Part shown: piece by piece, positions 46,104 to 54,849 of the stretch | Position numbering within the stretch: the stretch's first letter is position 1 | Layout: every line of letters starts with the position of its first letter | Assembly (NCBI RefSeq): GCF_002591895.1 | Contig: NZ_NISX01000015.1 | Location: forward strand, 1-64,000 | Reading direction: 5' to 3' | Length of the DNA: 64,000 nucleotides | Source of the DNA: Lacimicrobium alkaliphilum | Lineage (GTDB): Bacteria > Pseudomonadota > Gammaproteobacteria > Enterobacterales > Alteromonadaceae | Program-made: the position numbers and the translations under genes | The notes under the pieces: model-generated | What the model saw: only the letters and a program-made list of their open reading frames with translations | What the model was told of the DNA's origin: nothing | The model's database searches: none

Positions 46104-46415
46104 ATGTCTGAAATGGGGTCTACCATGGTTAATCTGTCTGTTAGCGAACGCAAGGCTATCTTGCAGGCGATAGAAACAGAGCTGGCTGAAAACACTCTTA
46201 CCACAGGGCAGGTGATAAAGCGCATACGCACCAAATTGTATGGTATGACACAGACCCAATACGCAATATTTGTGGGAATTTCAGATAAAACCCTGCGCGA
46301 TATCGAAAAAGGTAATACTGACCCGCAGCTGTCTGTAGTCAATAAACTCTTCGCCCCCGGCGGCTTTAAACTAGGGCCAATAGCTGCTCAGTCGAGGTAC
46401 AAAACACGTGGCTGA
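46104..46415 (+). CDS. XRE-family helix-turn-helix regulator
   Basis: From ATG 46104 (alternatives 46113 and 46125, the latter with GGGGT upstream) the product is about 103 residues. The HTH lies at MTQTQYAIFVGISDKTLRDIEKGNTDPQLSVVNKLFAPGGFKLG, the usual XRE layout, and the ending resembles HipB/HigA antitoxins. No toxin partner is adjacent on the same strand. It converges on the RelBE pair, 18 bases from relE. Role: probable autorepressor or antitoxin remnant. Confidence 0.75.
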   Translation: MSEMGSTMVNLSVSERKAILQAIETELAENTLTTGQVIKRIRTKLYGMTQTQYAIFVGISDKTLRDIEKGNTDPQLSVVNKLFAPGGFKLGPIAAQSRYKTRG

Positions 46416-46433
46416 CCCTCTAGACCCTTTGAT

Positions 46434-46700
46434 TCAGTCATATACATTTTTCCGATGGCTGGTACGCACAACCAGCACCACGAGGTTGTCATCTTCGATG
46501 TTGCAGATAATGCGGTAATCTTTCACCCGATAGCGCCACAGTCCTGCTTTGTCACCAATCAAGGCTTTGCCGAAGCGACGGGGGGATTCCTCTGTGGCGA
46601 TACGGGTTTTGAGGTACTGGATGATGTCTTTCTGGGCTTGCTTATCGAGCTTCTTCAGCTCCTTTACAGCGCGTTCGTCCCACTCAATCTTCCAACCCAA
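46434..46700 (-). CDS. relE: RelE-family mRNA interferase toxin
   Basis: The 88-residue product starts at TTG 46700 (N-terminus [18 protein letters not shown]), preceded by GGAGG at a 5- to 6-base distance, inside the end of the antitoxin gene. It has the RelE core: [38 protein letters not shown] and the end [12 protein letters not shown]. RelE toxins cut ribosome-bound mRNA. A longer frame from GTG 46730 is less likely. Confidence 0.9.
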   Translation of the reverse strand: MGWKIEWDERAVKELKKLDKQAQKDIIQYLKTRIATEESPRRFGKALIGDKAGLWRYRVKDYRIICNIEDDNLVVLVVRTSHRKNVYD

Positions 46701-46896
46701 GCTCTGCCTCCACGTCTTCCATTGACACACGTTTGCCAGGTTTCTCTACCCGGTTAATTGCGATGTAGGTATCTTCCATTTCATCCAGATACTTCACGAT
46801 CGCTTCTTTGGCATAGAACGACTTGGTGCGACCGGTACTTTCAGCCAGTTGCGCCAGCCGGTTTTCTATCTCATTTGAGAGTCTGAGGGATAACAT
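46684..46896 (-). CDS. relB: RelB-like ribbon-helix-helix antitoxin
   Basis: From ATG 46896 (AGGTGG just upstream) the product is about 70 residues. It has a ribbon-helix-helix N-terminus ([33 protein letters not shown]) and an acidic toxin-binding tail ([13 protein letters not shown]). It overlaps relE by 17 bases, the normal coupling for this type II pair. TACATGTA upstream (near 46920) is a short palindrome that may be part of the operator. Confidence 0.88.
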   Translation of the reverse strand: MLSLRLSNEIENRLAQLAESTGRTKSFYAKEAIVKYLDEMEDTYIAINRVEKPGKRVSMEDVEAELGLED

Positions 46897-47089
46897 TTCG
46901 CCACCTGTATTACTTGTCATACATGTACAGCATACCGGATTTTATTCCTTTACGATAGCAGAGTTGTGTATTTATCAGACAATAAAAGGAGTCACCTATC
47001 GAATTTATCTGACCCTCTTGATCGGATTAATAACACTTTTATTCTGTTGCACATTCAGAACACAACTAATTAACCTGTCTACTTGTTTC

Positions 47090-48235
47090 TCAAGGTTTGG
47101 TAGCTGCAGTCTGTTTTTCTACGATTCTAATTATGGTCTCTGATGGGACGATACTTCCGTTCTCTGCCACAATGCCTGTTTGCGCAGCCCTGAACAGTGT
47201 ATCCAGGGCTACTTTTCTGTCTTCCTGCTCCACCAATTTTCCTTCATTCATTAATGCTAAGTAAGTTTTTAGCATCGTCTTGCGTTCCTCTGCCTCCAGG
47301 TATAAATGCTGTTGGGTGGAGTACTGCTTTGAACACAATCGAATGCAGAAGCTTAAAAGCGATATCAAGAGAACAGATGTGATCAATGTCATCGGATTGA
47401 AAGCATTCAGCAGCAGTTTGTCTTCAGTTAAATCCGGCACCGGTAAAAGCGAAACCAATAATGGGGAAAAAGCAGTCAATGCGACCAGTGCAAACATCGC
47501 AATTAGCCAAATCTTCCTGGATCCTTTGTGGACATCTTTTTTGCTTTCCCAATACGTGACCGAAGCATCCAACTCTATCTGAGACAAGTACACATCTTTG
47601 GCTTTTTCAACAGTTTCTTCGCCTGTTTGTAGCACTTCATTGGTGCGCCTGATGTATCTGGTCTTTTCTGACACATAGCGTCGGAGAAGTTGTCTGCTAT
47701 ATGATTCAAAGTCCTGTAATTGCTGGTCTTTCCACTGCTCATGTTTTGATTTCTCAGATTGTTTCCATAACTCAAAATCCGTCGCAGATTCTTCACATTC
47801 ATGTTTTACTTTCAGGATTTCAGCAGTGGCAATCTCTAAACTATTCCCCAAGCTCTGCAAGTTGGCATCTACACCAAACAGATCAAGCTTTTGCAGTATC
47901 CGGTTTGCTTTGAACCTGTATCCTTCCGACCTTAGAAAGGCCGAAAATAGTGGAGACGACCTGCCATTGGCGTTCGGCATTCCAATTCCGTGATACCATT
48001 GAACGAAATTATTCGTATCTTGGTTGTATTGTCCTTTTTTTGGAGCACAACATAGATATAACATGTTTGCTGCAACCATGGGTGACTCAGTCACTTCTTC
48101 TTCAATCGCCTTTCCTGTAATCTTGCATAAGAATGGGAAGTCGATGAACGTTAAAAATCCTTCTAAATTTCCCTTTGATTGTTTTAGTGCTTCATGGTTC
48201 TGGGCTTCCCATTGCGCGACAATGGTGGAGAACAT
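47090..48235 (-). CDS. DUF6161-like membrane protein with coiled coil
   Basis: The 381-residue protein has an N-terminal soluble part, a long charged coiled coil (about 145-235, EILKVKHECEESATDFELWKQ onward), two membrane helices (about 243-262 and 281-302) and a C-terminal helical segment (YLEAEERKTMLKTYLALMNEGK then IVAENGSIVPSETI). The end resembles DUF6161 proteins; this is from memory of the family, not a search. The ATG follows a TAAAAAAT run 5 bases after the stop of the upstream small gene, so translation is coupled, or the two were one gene. No known function. Confidence 0.65.
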   Translation of the reverse strand: MFSTIVAQWEAQNHEALKQSKGNLEGFLTFIDFPFLCKITGKAIEEEVTESPMVAANMLYLCCAPKKGQYNQDTNNFVQWYHGIGMPNANGRSSPLFSAFLRSEGYRFKANRILQKLDLFGVDANLQSLGNSLEIATAEILKVKHECEESATDFELWKQSEKSKHEQWKDQQLQDFESYSRQLLRRYVSEKTRYIRRTNEVLQTGEETVEKAKDVYLSQIELDASVTYWESKKDVHKGSRKIWLIAMFALVALTAFSPLLVSLLPVPDLTEDKLLLNAFNPMTLITSVLLISLLSFCIRLCSKQYSTQQHLYLEAEERKTMLKTYLALMNEGKLVEQEDRKVALDTLFRAAQTGIVAENGSIVPSETIIRIVEKQTAATKP

Positions 48236-48240
48236 ATTTT

Positions 48241-48465
48241 TTACGACGTTGACAACCCCGCGTAAAGCTGTTTACAAAATTCATCTAACGGTTGGCCTTC
48301 AGTTTGAAGCCAACTCCAAAACTCGTATTCCTGATGAATGAAAGATTTCAATTCTTCGGCTGAGTTGAAGCGGTACTTCATACCTCCATCCCGAAGCGGT
48401 AACTCAATGAAATCTATCGGCTTATCGATATATTGGCTTTCGGGCTCCAAACTTTCATCAGTCAT
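48241..48465 (-). CDS. small acidic protein upstream of the DUF6161-like gene
   Basis: From ATG 48465 (GGGAGAATAAG upstream) the product is about 74 residues (ESQYIDKPIDFIELPLRDGG, then a helical FNSAEELKSFIHQEYEFWSWLQ). I do not recognise it as a stand-alone family. It ends 5 bases before the next ATG, in a different frame. Adding one base at the A run would join the two into one protein of roughly 460 residues, a reasonable length for the downstream family. Confidence 0.55.
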   Translation of the reverse strand: MTDESLEPESQYIDKPIDFIELPLRDGGMKYRFNSAEELKSFIHQEYEFWSWLQTEGQPLDEFCKQLYAGLSTS

Positions 48466-48615
48466 CTTATTCTCCCTTACCATAGACTTTGTTATTGATA
48501 GACACTGTATCTTCTCCTAGTTGAGCGACAACACAGATATTGAGTAAACCGTATTCATTTTTATGAGCGGTGGCAAAGGTCCGAAACCAGCTCAAAGCCG
48601 CCATTCAGTAGTAAC

Positions 48616-51288
48616 TTATGACGTCTCACTGTCTGCCCTGATTTGTTTATCTTCATAATTCAGTTTCTGGAACAGCCAGCCGATGGCGACCAGGCTTAAA
48701 CCCAGGCCGATAAAGGATATGGCCCGATACAAGCCTTCAAGGTTCGCCATATCAATCAAAAAGGCTTTGAGCAGTACCATGGCCAGAATACCAAAACCCA
48801 GATGGCTGACTTTAACCTTGTTGAAGTAATGGCCCATAAAAATCATGGCGGTGGCAATAATTAACCAGACGATGGAGTAGGCATAGAGTTCGGCCTGCTC
48901 GGTCACACCATTTAATCTGAGTGCGCCGTCGTGCCAGGCACCGCGGATGAGGCCGTTGATATACATAAAGGTGAACAGCCCGGCTGTCAGCCTAAGCAGA
49001 GTTTTAAAACGCGCCGCCGTCAGGCCCAACTGATCCATGCTGAGCAGTATCAGTGCGGGTAACGCCCACAGTACCAGTAACCAGTTTATAAATACGCCTT
49101 CACCGGTCTGAACCGCTTCAATAAAGGGGTTGCTGGCCAATGAAATATCCAGGTGCAATGCACCGGCACCAATAAGCAGCAGGCCGGCAAATAAGCGGTA
49201 AAAACGCGCTGTGCGCAGGGCATTCCCGGCCCGCCGCAGGTAAACGCCAGCAAGCACCAGCCAGTTAACGGCCAGCAGTGCGGCCTCTTTAAAGCTTAAG
49301 TCGAAAAAGACCGGATAGTGGCCCACCAGCAGATAACTGGTTTCTGTGCTAACAAACAGCGCCAGTACATGCACAAAGGCGCCCTCCAGCCAGGTTCTGA
49401 ACGAGGCTGAAGGATTGTAATGGCGGGCAAACCAGAGGGTTGCCAGTACAAGAGGGTAAATGACGATGGTCCAGTGCAGGCCCAGAATCTGCTCGCCAGC
49501 ATAATCATCCAGCCAGGGGGCAAAGCTCAGGCGGATTGTAACGAGTGTCAGAGCGGCTTTATATAACCACGCAGGCAGTTCAACCCGGTATTTGTGGCTT
49601 AAATAACTCATGCTGGCGATCTGAATGGCGATAGCCAGCGATAAGGTCGCGGCATCCAGCAACATGGTCATACACAAGGTAATACAGGCATTGGCCAGTA
49701 TGGTGAGGGTGATGCGAAAAAGCCCCGGGGCAGCACGCACTGTGGCAACAGAGCTGGCGATGGCAAGCAGCGCCAGTTCCATCGCCCAGACCGGATACAG
49801 ATACTGGCTGGCCTGATCGGCAGATAAGGCATAACTGATGCCGAATAAGCTCACAGGAGCGAGCACCAACAGCAACAGCCAGGCCGGTCGCTGTGTATAA
49901 CGCAGCATCAGCAGGCTGTAGGCAATAGCGGCCAGGGCCGCTATCTGAATAAACAAATAGCCACCACGGAAAGGAAACAGGTTATCGGTGTAGCTTAGCG
50001 GTGCAGGCAACAGGGTGAAACCATACAACAAAAAGATCAGTGCCAGAAACGGCCAGGAGTCAAAGGCGCTGTGGCGGTAAGGTGAATAACACAGCACCGC
50101 TGATACCGCCATAGCGGCGATGACCACCTGAGGAGCAGAACCGAACGCTGCCAGAAAGAAACTGATCCCCAGAAGTGGCAAGATCACGCCCAGGTGTTCT
50201 TTACGGGGCATCAGCAGGTCTTTGATGGGCAGCGCATTGTCCATTTTTGCGCGCAGATCCCAGCCAAGAATATCTGACAACACATACAGGTACACAGACA
50301 ATAACCCGAATACCAGCAACAGGGTAAAGTGGCTGTCATTGGCCAGGGTCAGACCGATGAACATCCATAAAAAGTGGCCCGCAAAACTCAGCCACCAAAG
50401 CCAACGCTGATTTACAGCCTGGGAGACCCACACGGCAGAGGCAGAGATAAACACCGTGTACAGCAGTAAAGCGGTGACGTTATTCGAGTCAGTAGAGACC
50501 AGCACCGGTACCGCATAGGCTCCGACAATACCAATCCAGGCCAGCAAAGGGCCGAATCTCAGCGACAATGAAGTGGCACTTAAAGCCACTGCTGCCAGTA
50601 AGCCAAACGCAAAAGGTGCCGGTATAAAGCCATAGTAGTCATACGCCACCAATACAATGGCGTAACAGGTGATCACTCCGCCACTTGCTAGCGCCGCACA
50701 CACATAAACAGAGTGAATGTTGAAGCGTTCAGCATTGCGAAACAGATACTCGGCGGCCATTACCAACAGAACGCCAAACACCCCGCCCATAGTGACCCGT
50801 ACTACAGGCGGAAACATACCGGCTTCAGCAGCATAACGGGCCAGAAAAATGCCGCCGATTGCCAGTATCATTCCGCCCAGCCATAACAGGCCGTTGCCTT
50901 TGATAAAGCGCTCGAAGTCAAAACCCCCGCCTGGTTGTCTGGCTGGTGTTTTGTCATTGTCAGTTTGCGCTTCAGTAGCGGTCCGCGGCGATGTGGCGGC
51001 AGATGCTGGCTTAATGGAAGGTTCAGGAGACTGACTGGCAGCTGGCGCCATTGACGACGACCCGGGCGATGCAGATTCGGAGTCTGTATGTGGGGCTATT
51101 TCAGATTCGCTGTGGTCAGAAAGTAATTGCCTGAGACGGGAAAGTTGTTTTCCCTGAAGATTCACCTGCTGCCTTAATAGTTCAAGCTCACGGAGCAGAT
51201 CGGCAATCTTCCCTTTATTCCGAAAAGACAGAATGGCTCCGACGAACACAAAAAGGCAGGCCAGTACCGCTAACAATACCCACTCCAT
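48616..51288 (-). CDS. DUF2339 giant multi-spanning membrane protein
   Basis: The 890-residue protein has an N-terminal helix (1-22), a coiled-coil segment (30-60), a Ser/Pro/Ala-rich linker to about residue 120, the conserved start DFERFIKGNGLLWLGGMILAIGGIFLARYAAEAG, then roughly 25-30 hydrophobic helices to the end. This matches the DUF2339 layout. The family is widespread and uncharacterised; a cell-envelope transport or scaffold role is speculation. It lies on the minus strand, with an empty 449-base stretch upstream. Confidence 0.87.
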   Translation of the reverse strand: MEWVLLAVLACLFVFVGAILSFRNKGKIADLLRELELLRQQVNLQGKQLSRLRQLLSDHSESEIAPHTDSESASPGSSSMAPAASQSPEPSIKPASAATSPRTATEAQTDNDKTPARQPGGGFDFERFIKGNGLLWLGGMILAIGGIFLARYAAEAGMFPPVVRVTMGGVFGVLLVMAAEYLFRNAERFNIHSVYVCAALASGGVITCYAIVLVAYDYYGFIPAPFAFGLLAAVALSATSLSLRFGPLLAWIGIVGAYAVPVLVSTDSNNVTALLLYTVFISASAVWVSQAVNQRWLWWLSFAGHFLWMFIGLTLANDSHFTLLLVFGLLSVYLYVLSDILGWDLRAKMDNALPIKDLLMPRKEHLGVILPLLGISFFLAAFGSAPQVVIAAMAVSAVLCYSPYRHSAFDSWPFLALIFLLYGFTLLPAPLSYTDNLFPFRGGYLFIQIAALAAIAYSLLMLRYTQRPAWLLLLVLAPVSLFGISYALSADQASQYLYPVWAMELALLAIASSVATVRAAPGLFRITLTILANACITLCMTMLLDAATLSLAIAIQIASMSYLSHKYRVELPAWLYKAALTLVTIRLSFAPWLDDYAGEQILGLHWTIVIYPLVLATLWFARHYNPSASFRTWLEGAFVHVLALFVSTETSYLLVGHYPVFFDLSFKEAALLAVNWLVLAGVYLRRAGNALRTARFYRLFAGLLLIGAGALHLDISLASNPFIEAVQTGEGVFINWLLVLWALPALILLSMDQLGLTAARFKTLLRLTAGLFTFMYINGLIRGAWHDGALRLNGVTEQAELYAYSIVWLIIATAMIFMGHYFNKVKVSHLGFGILAMVLLKAFLIDMANLEGLYRAISFIGLGLSLVAIGWLFQKLNYEDKQIRADSETS

Positions 51289-51737
51289 AAGATTTCCCTG
51301 TTCCCTGTCGCTCTGCTGTTATGACTGCAAACATGCGGTATTCAGATCCATTAGTCAATAACGCAAGGCCCCGCTATGGCATCACCCAGGGTCCCCGATA
51401 ACAGCCTGTGACAGAAGGTTCAGAATATCCGGGTTGTGCAAAGATTACAGGCCATGGCAGGGGGCTGTTAATCTTTCCTGAGAAACGCATTTGCGTTTGT
51501 TGATTTTGCTGACTATACCTCTATTCGTAAACGGATTTTGTTGGCACTGAATGACAATATGTTGCCCCTGACAGTGCAAATAAAAGCATAAGTTCTCCAT
51601 TTGTCTGTCTTTTGCTGTTGCATATGGATATCACTTGATATTGCCCCCCGATACGCGCGCAAGCCTGTTTCCGGGTCTTTTTCTAAAGACCCGGGATAAG
51701 TTGTTATGTCTATAAAATCATTTTTAAGGAAAGAATA
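51289..51737. other. gene-free stretch with three hairpins
   Basis: I see no gene here. It holds AAAGATTA...TAATCTTT (51440-51476), AAACGCA-TT-TGCGTTT (51483-51498) and the perfect 10-bp hairpin CCGGGTCTTT-TTCT-AAAGACCCGG (51671-51694). The last lies about 45 bases before the start of the first paralogue gene and is not followed by a T run, so it is more likely an operator or a 5'-UTR structure than a terminator. Confidence 0.5.
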
Positions 51738-52856
51738 ATGTCCGACAATGACGAAGCGACCACGCCGGAGAAAATAAAAGCTACTGAAGTCCAGCCACCT
51801 CCTAAAAACCCCCACAATATTGAAGCCACTAAATATTATGTCTTTAACCAGACCGGCAATATTATGATGTCTTCAACGGTTGACTCAAACACACCCATCG
51901 CGGAGGAAGTGCAGAAAATATTCGCTGAGGTATCTGTGTTTTTCGCGGGTATGTCCCGGGCGATGTCAACCACGATGAATCCCGCCACGGGTAAACCCTA
52001 CTCTTTGTATAATTACGCTGCTTTAGAGAGTGTTATAAAGGGTTCAGGGTTATTTGTACACGTTACAGAGGAAGACGTAACCCATACCAGCAAAAGCGGT
52101 GGGGCAACGTTTAGTAAAGATCTTATTGAGTCTCTGCTTGGTCTTGCCACCGGAACCGGTGCACTGGCTTTTGCCTCATCGATGATCTCGTCAATTGGTA
52201 AAGAGGGACTGACCATCTCGGCAAGACATGATCATACCGACAGTAAAGTATGCAACATTGTTTTTGTCTGTGAGTACTTATTGGGTATGCCGTCAATCAG
52301 CGCCATTGTAGTTTATGCAGACATGACAAAAAATGAGACGGCGTTTCAGGTCGGCCCTTGTATTAAAGGTCATTCTGAGAGCATCACGCTGGATATGCAT
52401 AAAGACACCTATATGTTTGTCACACCCACCTTTATTCACGAGTATGCGGGGGATCTGGATTCCATTAACTCCGATCCTAAGTATCTGGAAATGATCAGTT
52501 GGCTCAGCGGTTTGTTGTTAAGAACACCTGAAATTTTCAATGTGGCAGACAAAGGCGATGGGTACAAGACAGTAGAATCCGGCCAATCGCTGAAAACCAA
52601 TCACCCCTATGTTCTGCAAGGGCAGTTTTTGCCGGTTCCGGTGGACGGTAGTCTGGAAGTCAAGCTTGAGTGGGCAAATACTGATGCAACGGCGACGTTC
52701 GGCGCAGATCCTGATTTCACTAACGATCAAATCACGTTCACAGTGAGCTCAGCGATGGACACCGAATCAGCAATAAAAGTTGTAGTCACCAAAGATACTG
52801 TTACTAAAACAGTGGCGATATCAAACGGTTCATACAAAGTGGTCGCTGCTACCTAA
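51738..52856 (+). CDS. hypothetical protein, first of a tandem paralogue pair
   Basis: I do not recognise this 372-residue protein. AAGGAAAG precedes the ATG. Residues 33-240 match the next gene: NQTGNIMMSS, RAMSTTMNPATGKPYSLYNYAALES, FVCEYLLGMPSI. A hydrophobic glycine-rich stretch (SLLGLATGTGALAFASSMISSIG, about 130-152) could be a membrane-active or buried segment. The C-terminal 95 residues (from PYVLQGQFLPVP) look like an immunoglobulin-like beta-sandwich (VKLEWANTDATATFGADPDF...ITFTVSSAMD) absent from the paralogue. No signal peptide. Function unknown. Confidence 0.7.
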   Translation: MSDNDEATTPEKIKATEVQPPPKNPHNIEATKYYVFNQTGNIMMSSTVDSNTPIAEEVQKIFAEVSVFFAGMSRAMSTTMNPATGKPYSLYNYAALESVIKGSGLFVHVTEEDVTHTSKSGGATFSKDLIESLLGLATGTGALAFASSMISSIGKEGLTISARHDHTDSKVCNIVFVCEYLLGMPSISAIVVYADMTKNETAFQVGPCIKGHSESITLDMHKDTYMFVTPTFIHEYAGDLDSINSDPKYLEMISWLSGLLLRTPEIFNVADKGDGYKTVESGQSLKTNHPYVLQGQFLPVPVDGSLEVKLEWANTDATATFGADPDFTNDQITFTVSSAMDTESAIKVVVTKDTVTKTVAISNGSYKVVAAT

Positions 52857-52983
52857 AACGATGTTAATGGTTTAATCAACTGGCAGTTTCAGGCGGGGAG
52901 GCTTCTGGCAGCCCCGCAAGAAAGGCTTTCTCAAGCAGATACGCCAAGCGCGACTCTGCCATTAACGGATTAGTATCTCAATT

Positions 52984-53733
52984 ATGATAGTTGCAGCTCA
53001 GGAGTATTGGTTGTGCGCGTTTGTGATCGCAATACTAGCTTTGATTGTTGTGTTTAGACCCCGCTTAAATGCTATCTGGGTGGGGGACAAAAAGCGCTCT
53101 TACATGGATGTAGGATGCTATGTGGTTTTGAATGAAACGGGAAATGTTCTGATCAAAACCAGTCAGGATCCATCCAGGCATTTGCCGGATCATCTCAGCA
53201 AGTTTTTTTCAGAGGCTGTGGCCAGTCTTTGTATGATCACCCGGGCTATATCTACCGCCACGAATCCCGACACCGGTCGTAGTTTTTCAATTTACGATCA
53301 TTCTGCGCTGGAGCAGATGCTGACCAAGCACCCCCAATTTTTGTGGTTAACTCAGGAAGTAACAGAGTTTGAGGTGAAGCACGATGAAGACTTTATTCGT
53401 AAATCGGGTTCAGTGCTGCTCGGAGGTGAGCACAATGCGGGTATTCATCATAAGATGAACGCGATATACGCCAGCATGCATGCAACCGCATGTCTGGCCA
53501 GAAAGCGGGGAAGTGTCAACGCTGAATGTGAACGGCTTGGGCATCTCACATTATGCTGTGAGAACCTAGTTGGTGTGCCCTTTATCACTATGATTCTCAC
53601 CCATATAAGCCATGAGCACTGCATCAGTATTCCCCAAAAAAGGCAAAAGAAGTGGTGGGATCTGACAAGAAAAACAATCGAGTATAAGAAGGATACGTAT
53701 TTATTTAACAGTGAATATAGGGGCGCAGAGTAG
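52984..53733 (+). CDS. hypothetical membrane-anchored paralogue of the preceding gene
   Basis: This 249-residue protein begins with a membrane helix (residues 9-26, LCAFVIAILALIVVFRP) and then repeats the core of the previous protein: NETGNVLIKTSQD, TRAISTATNPDTGRSFSIYDHSALEQ, CCENLVGVPFITMI, and a matching KKDTYLF near the end (KDTYMF in the first gene). The glycine-rich stretch and the beta-sandwich end of the first gene are missing. The pair is about 125 bases apart on the same strand. No clear ribosome-binding site. Function unknown. Confidence 0.65.
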   Translation: MIVAAQEYWLCAFVIAILALIVVFRPRLNAIWVGDKKRSYMDVGCYVVLNETGNVLIKTSQDPSRHLPDHLSKFFSEAVASLCMITRAISTATNPDTGRSFSIYDHSALEQMLTKHPQFLWLTQEVTEFEVKHDEDFIRKSGSVLLGGEHNAGIHHKMNAIYASMHATACLARKRGSVNAECERLGHLTLCCENLVGVPFITMILTHISHEHCISIPQKRQKKWWDLTRKTIEYKKDTYLFNSEYRGAE

Positions 53734-53854
53734 CGCTGATATATCCCGGTTAAAGTTCAAACCAGCGTATGGTAACGCCCGATATGTTTGAGAATAACGC
53801 TCTGGCGAACATCAGTTGTTGTGCTGACACTATTATTATTTAAAAGGAACCGTT

Positions 53855-54397
53855 ATGCATATTACCGCGAAACAAATCATGGGCTGGACACAAAGTCTGA
53901 TCCTTAATTCACAGCATGGAACGACAAACAAATTTATATCCGCCTGCCTGACCAAAGGCGGCGCCGAGGGCTGGGTTCAGGTGGAGCTGGACGCGGTCTA
54001 CAAGACCTTGCCTGGTAACCCGGCGGTGCAGCGTGAGCAGGCTATCTATACTGATCGAAACTTATCTGTAGACTTTCTGATTACTAATGCTGATGGCGTA
54101 ATGTGTATAGAGCTAAAGGTTGAGTCTTTGTTTCAAAGCTCGGGTGACGGTCATGTAACAATACCGCACGGGGGCTGGAAAAAAGTACAGGACGATGTGC
54201 GAAAACTATCTGAAGACAGAAATGCAACGTATGCCGCGGCAGATGCCTGCGTTGTTGCGCTAGCCTGGTCAGAGGAATTAACCAGCGCTATCTCACAATG
54301 GTTATCGCACTCCGGCCTTGAGTACGAACAGGAAATCATCGATGTCGTTAACGATAGCGCCTACAGAGTCAGTGTGTTCGTTATTAAAGTTGGCTGA
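53855..54397 (+). CDS. putative PD-(D/E)XK-fold protein
   Basis: The 180-residue protein starts at ATG 53855 after AAAGGAA. It shows a spaced set typical of the PD-(D/E)XK nuclease fold: Glu61 in VQREQAIYTD, Asp73 in LSVDFLI, and Glu86-x-Lys88 in VMCIELKVES, each on a predicted strand, followed by a helix KKVQDDVRKLSED. All core charges are present, so an active nuclease is possible. It is a stand-alone domain with no DNA-binding extension. It follows the paralogue pair on the same strand and could belong with it, which is inference. Confidence 0.55.
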   Translation: MHITAKQIMGWTQSLILNSQHGTTNKFISACLTKGGAEGWVQVELDAVYKTLPGNPAVQREQAIYTDRNLSVDFLITNADGVMCIELKVESLFQSSGDGHVTIPHGGWKKVQDDVRKLSEDRNATYAAADACVVALAWSEELTSAISQWLSHSGLEYEQEIIDVVNDSAYRVSVFVIKVG

Positions 54398-54417
54398 TGG
54401 TGGGTGAATTACTGGGG

Positions 54418-54450
54418 CAGTCAGAGATAATCATCTCTGACTGTATTATT
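54418..54450 (+). terminator. hairpin after the PD-(D/E)XK gene
   Basis: CAGTCAGAGAT-AATC-ATCTCTGACTG is a perfect 11-bp stem with a 4-base loop, 21 bases past the stop and followed by TATTATTG. It is a good stem but a poor U tract; a probable terminator for the 51.7-54.4 kb genes. Confidence 0.6.
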
Positions 54451-54545
54451 GTGGTCAGAAGGCAACAATCCACTTAATCCGCAACGCCAGGCTCACAACA
54501 AATAGCGCAACGCAGAATTAGGCCAGTTGATGTCTCAGCCAATAT

Positions 54546-54817
54546 TCACGAGAACATTACAGAACACGGCAAGGCATTCTGATAAACGGCACCTTTGAAT
54601 ATTCTGTCGGACCATCCTGCGACCGTGTCATCGCCCAAACCACCGGCGTCATAAAAGTCGGGCATGACCTGTTTGTTTTCCCGGATGCCCATAAAGTTTT
54701 CTTTTTGCGATGCCAGTTCAGCGTCTCCCTCTGTTGCCATGAATTTATGAGTGGTACATTAACTTTCAGGAAATTGTTATTGTCAGGATCGGGCCGATCA
54801 AACTCCGCCAGGTTCAA
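54546..54817 (-). pseudogene. possible frameshifted small gene
   Basis: Two overlapping minus-strand frames each look partly protein-like. The upstream one begins MNLAEFDRPDPDNNNFLKVN (ATG 54817), and the downstream one contains ASQKENFMGIRENKQVMPDF and GGLGDDTVAGWSDRI (to 54546). A one-base shift near 54740 would join them into a protein of about 85 residues. I do not recognise the product. It may be a gene remnant or chance. Confidence 0.3.
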
Positions 54818-54849
54818 AAAGTAAGCTCCTATTCAGGGCCACAAAGATT

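Noticed and set aside
51513-51815. 100-codon minus-strand frame at the start of the first paralogue
   Set aside because: It overlaps a plus-strand gene with a clear ribosome-binding site and includes a hairpin region; no motif.
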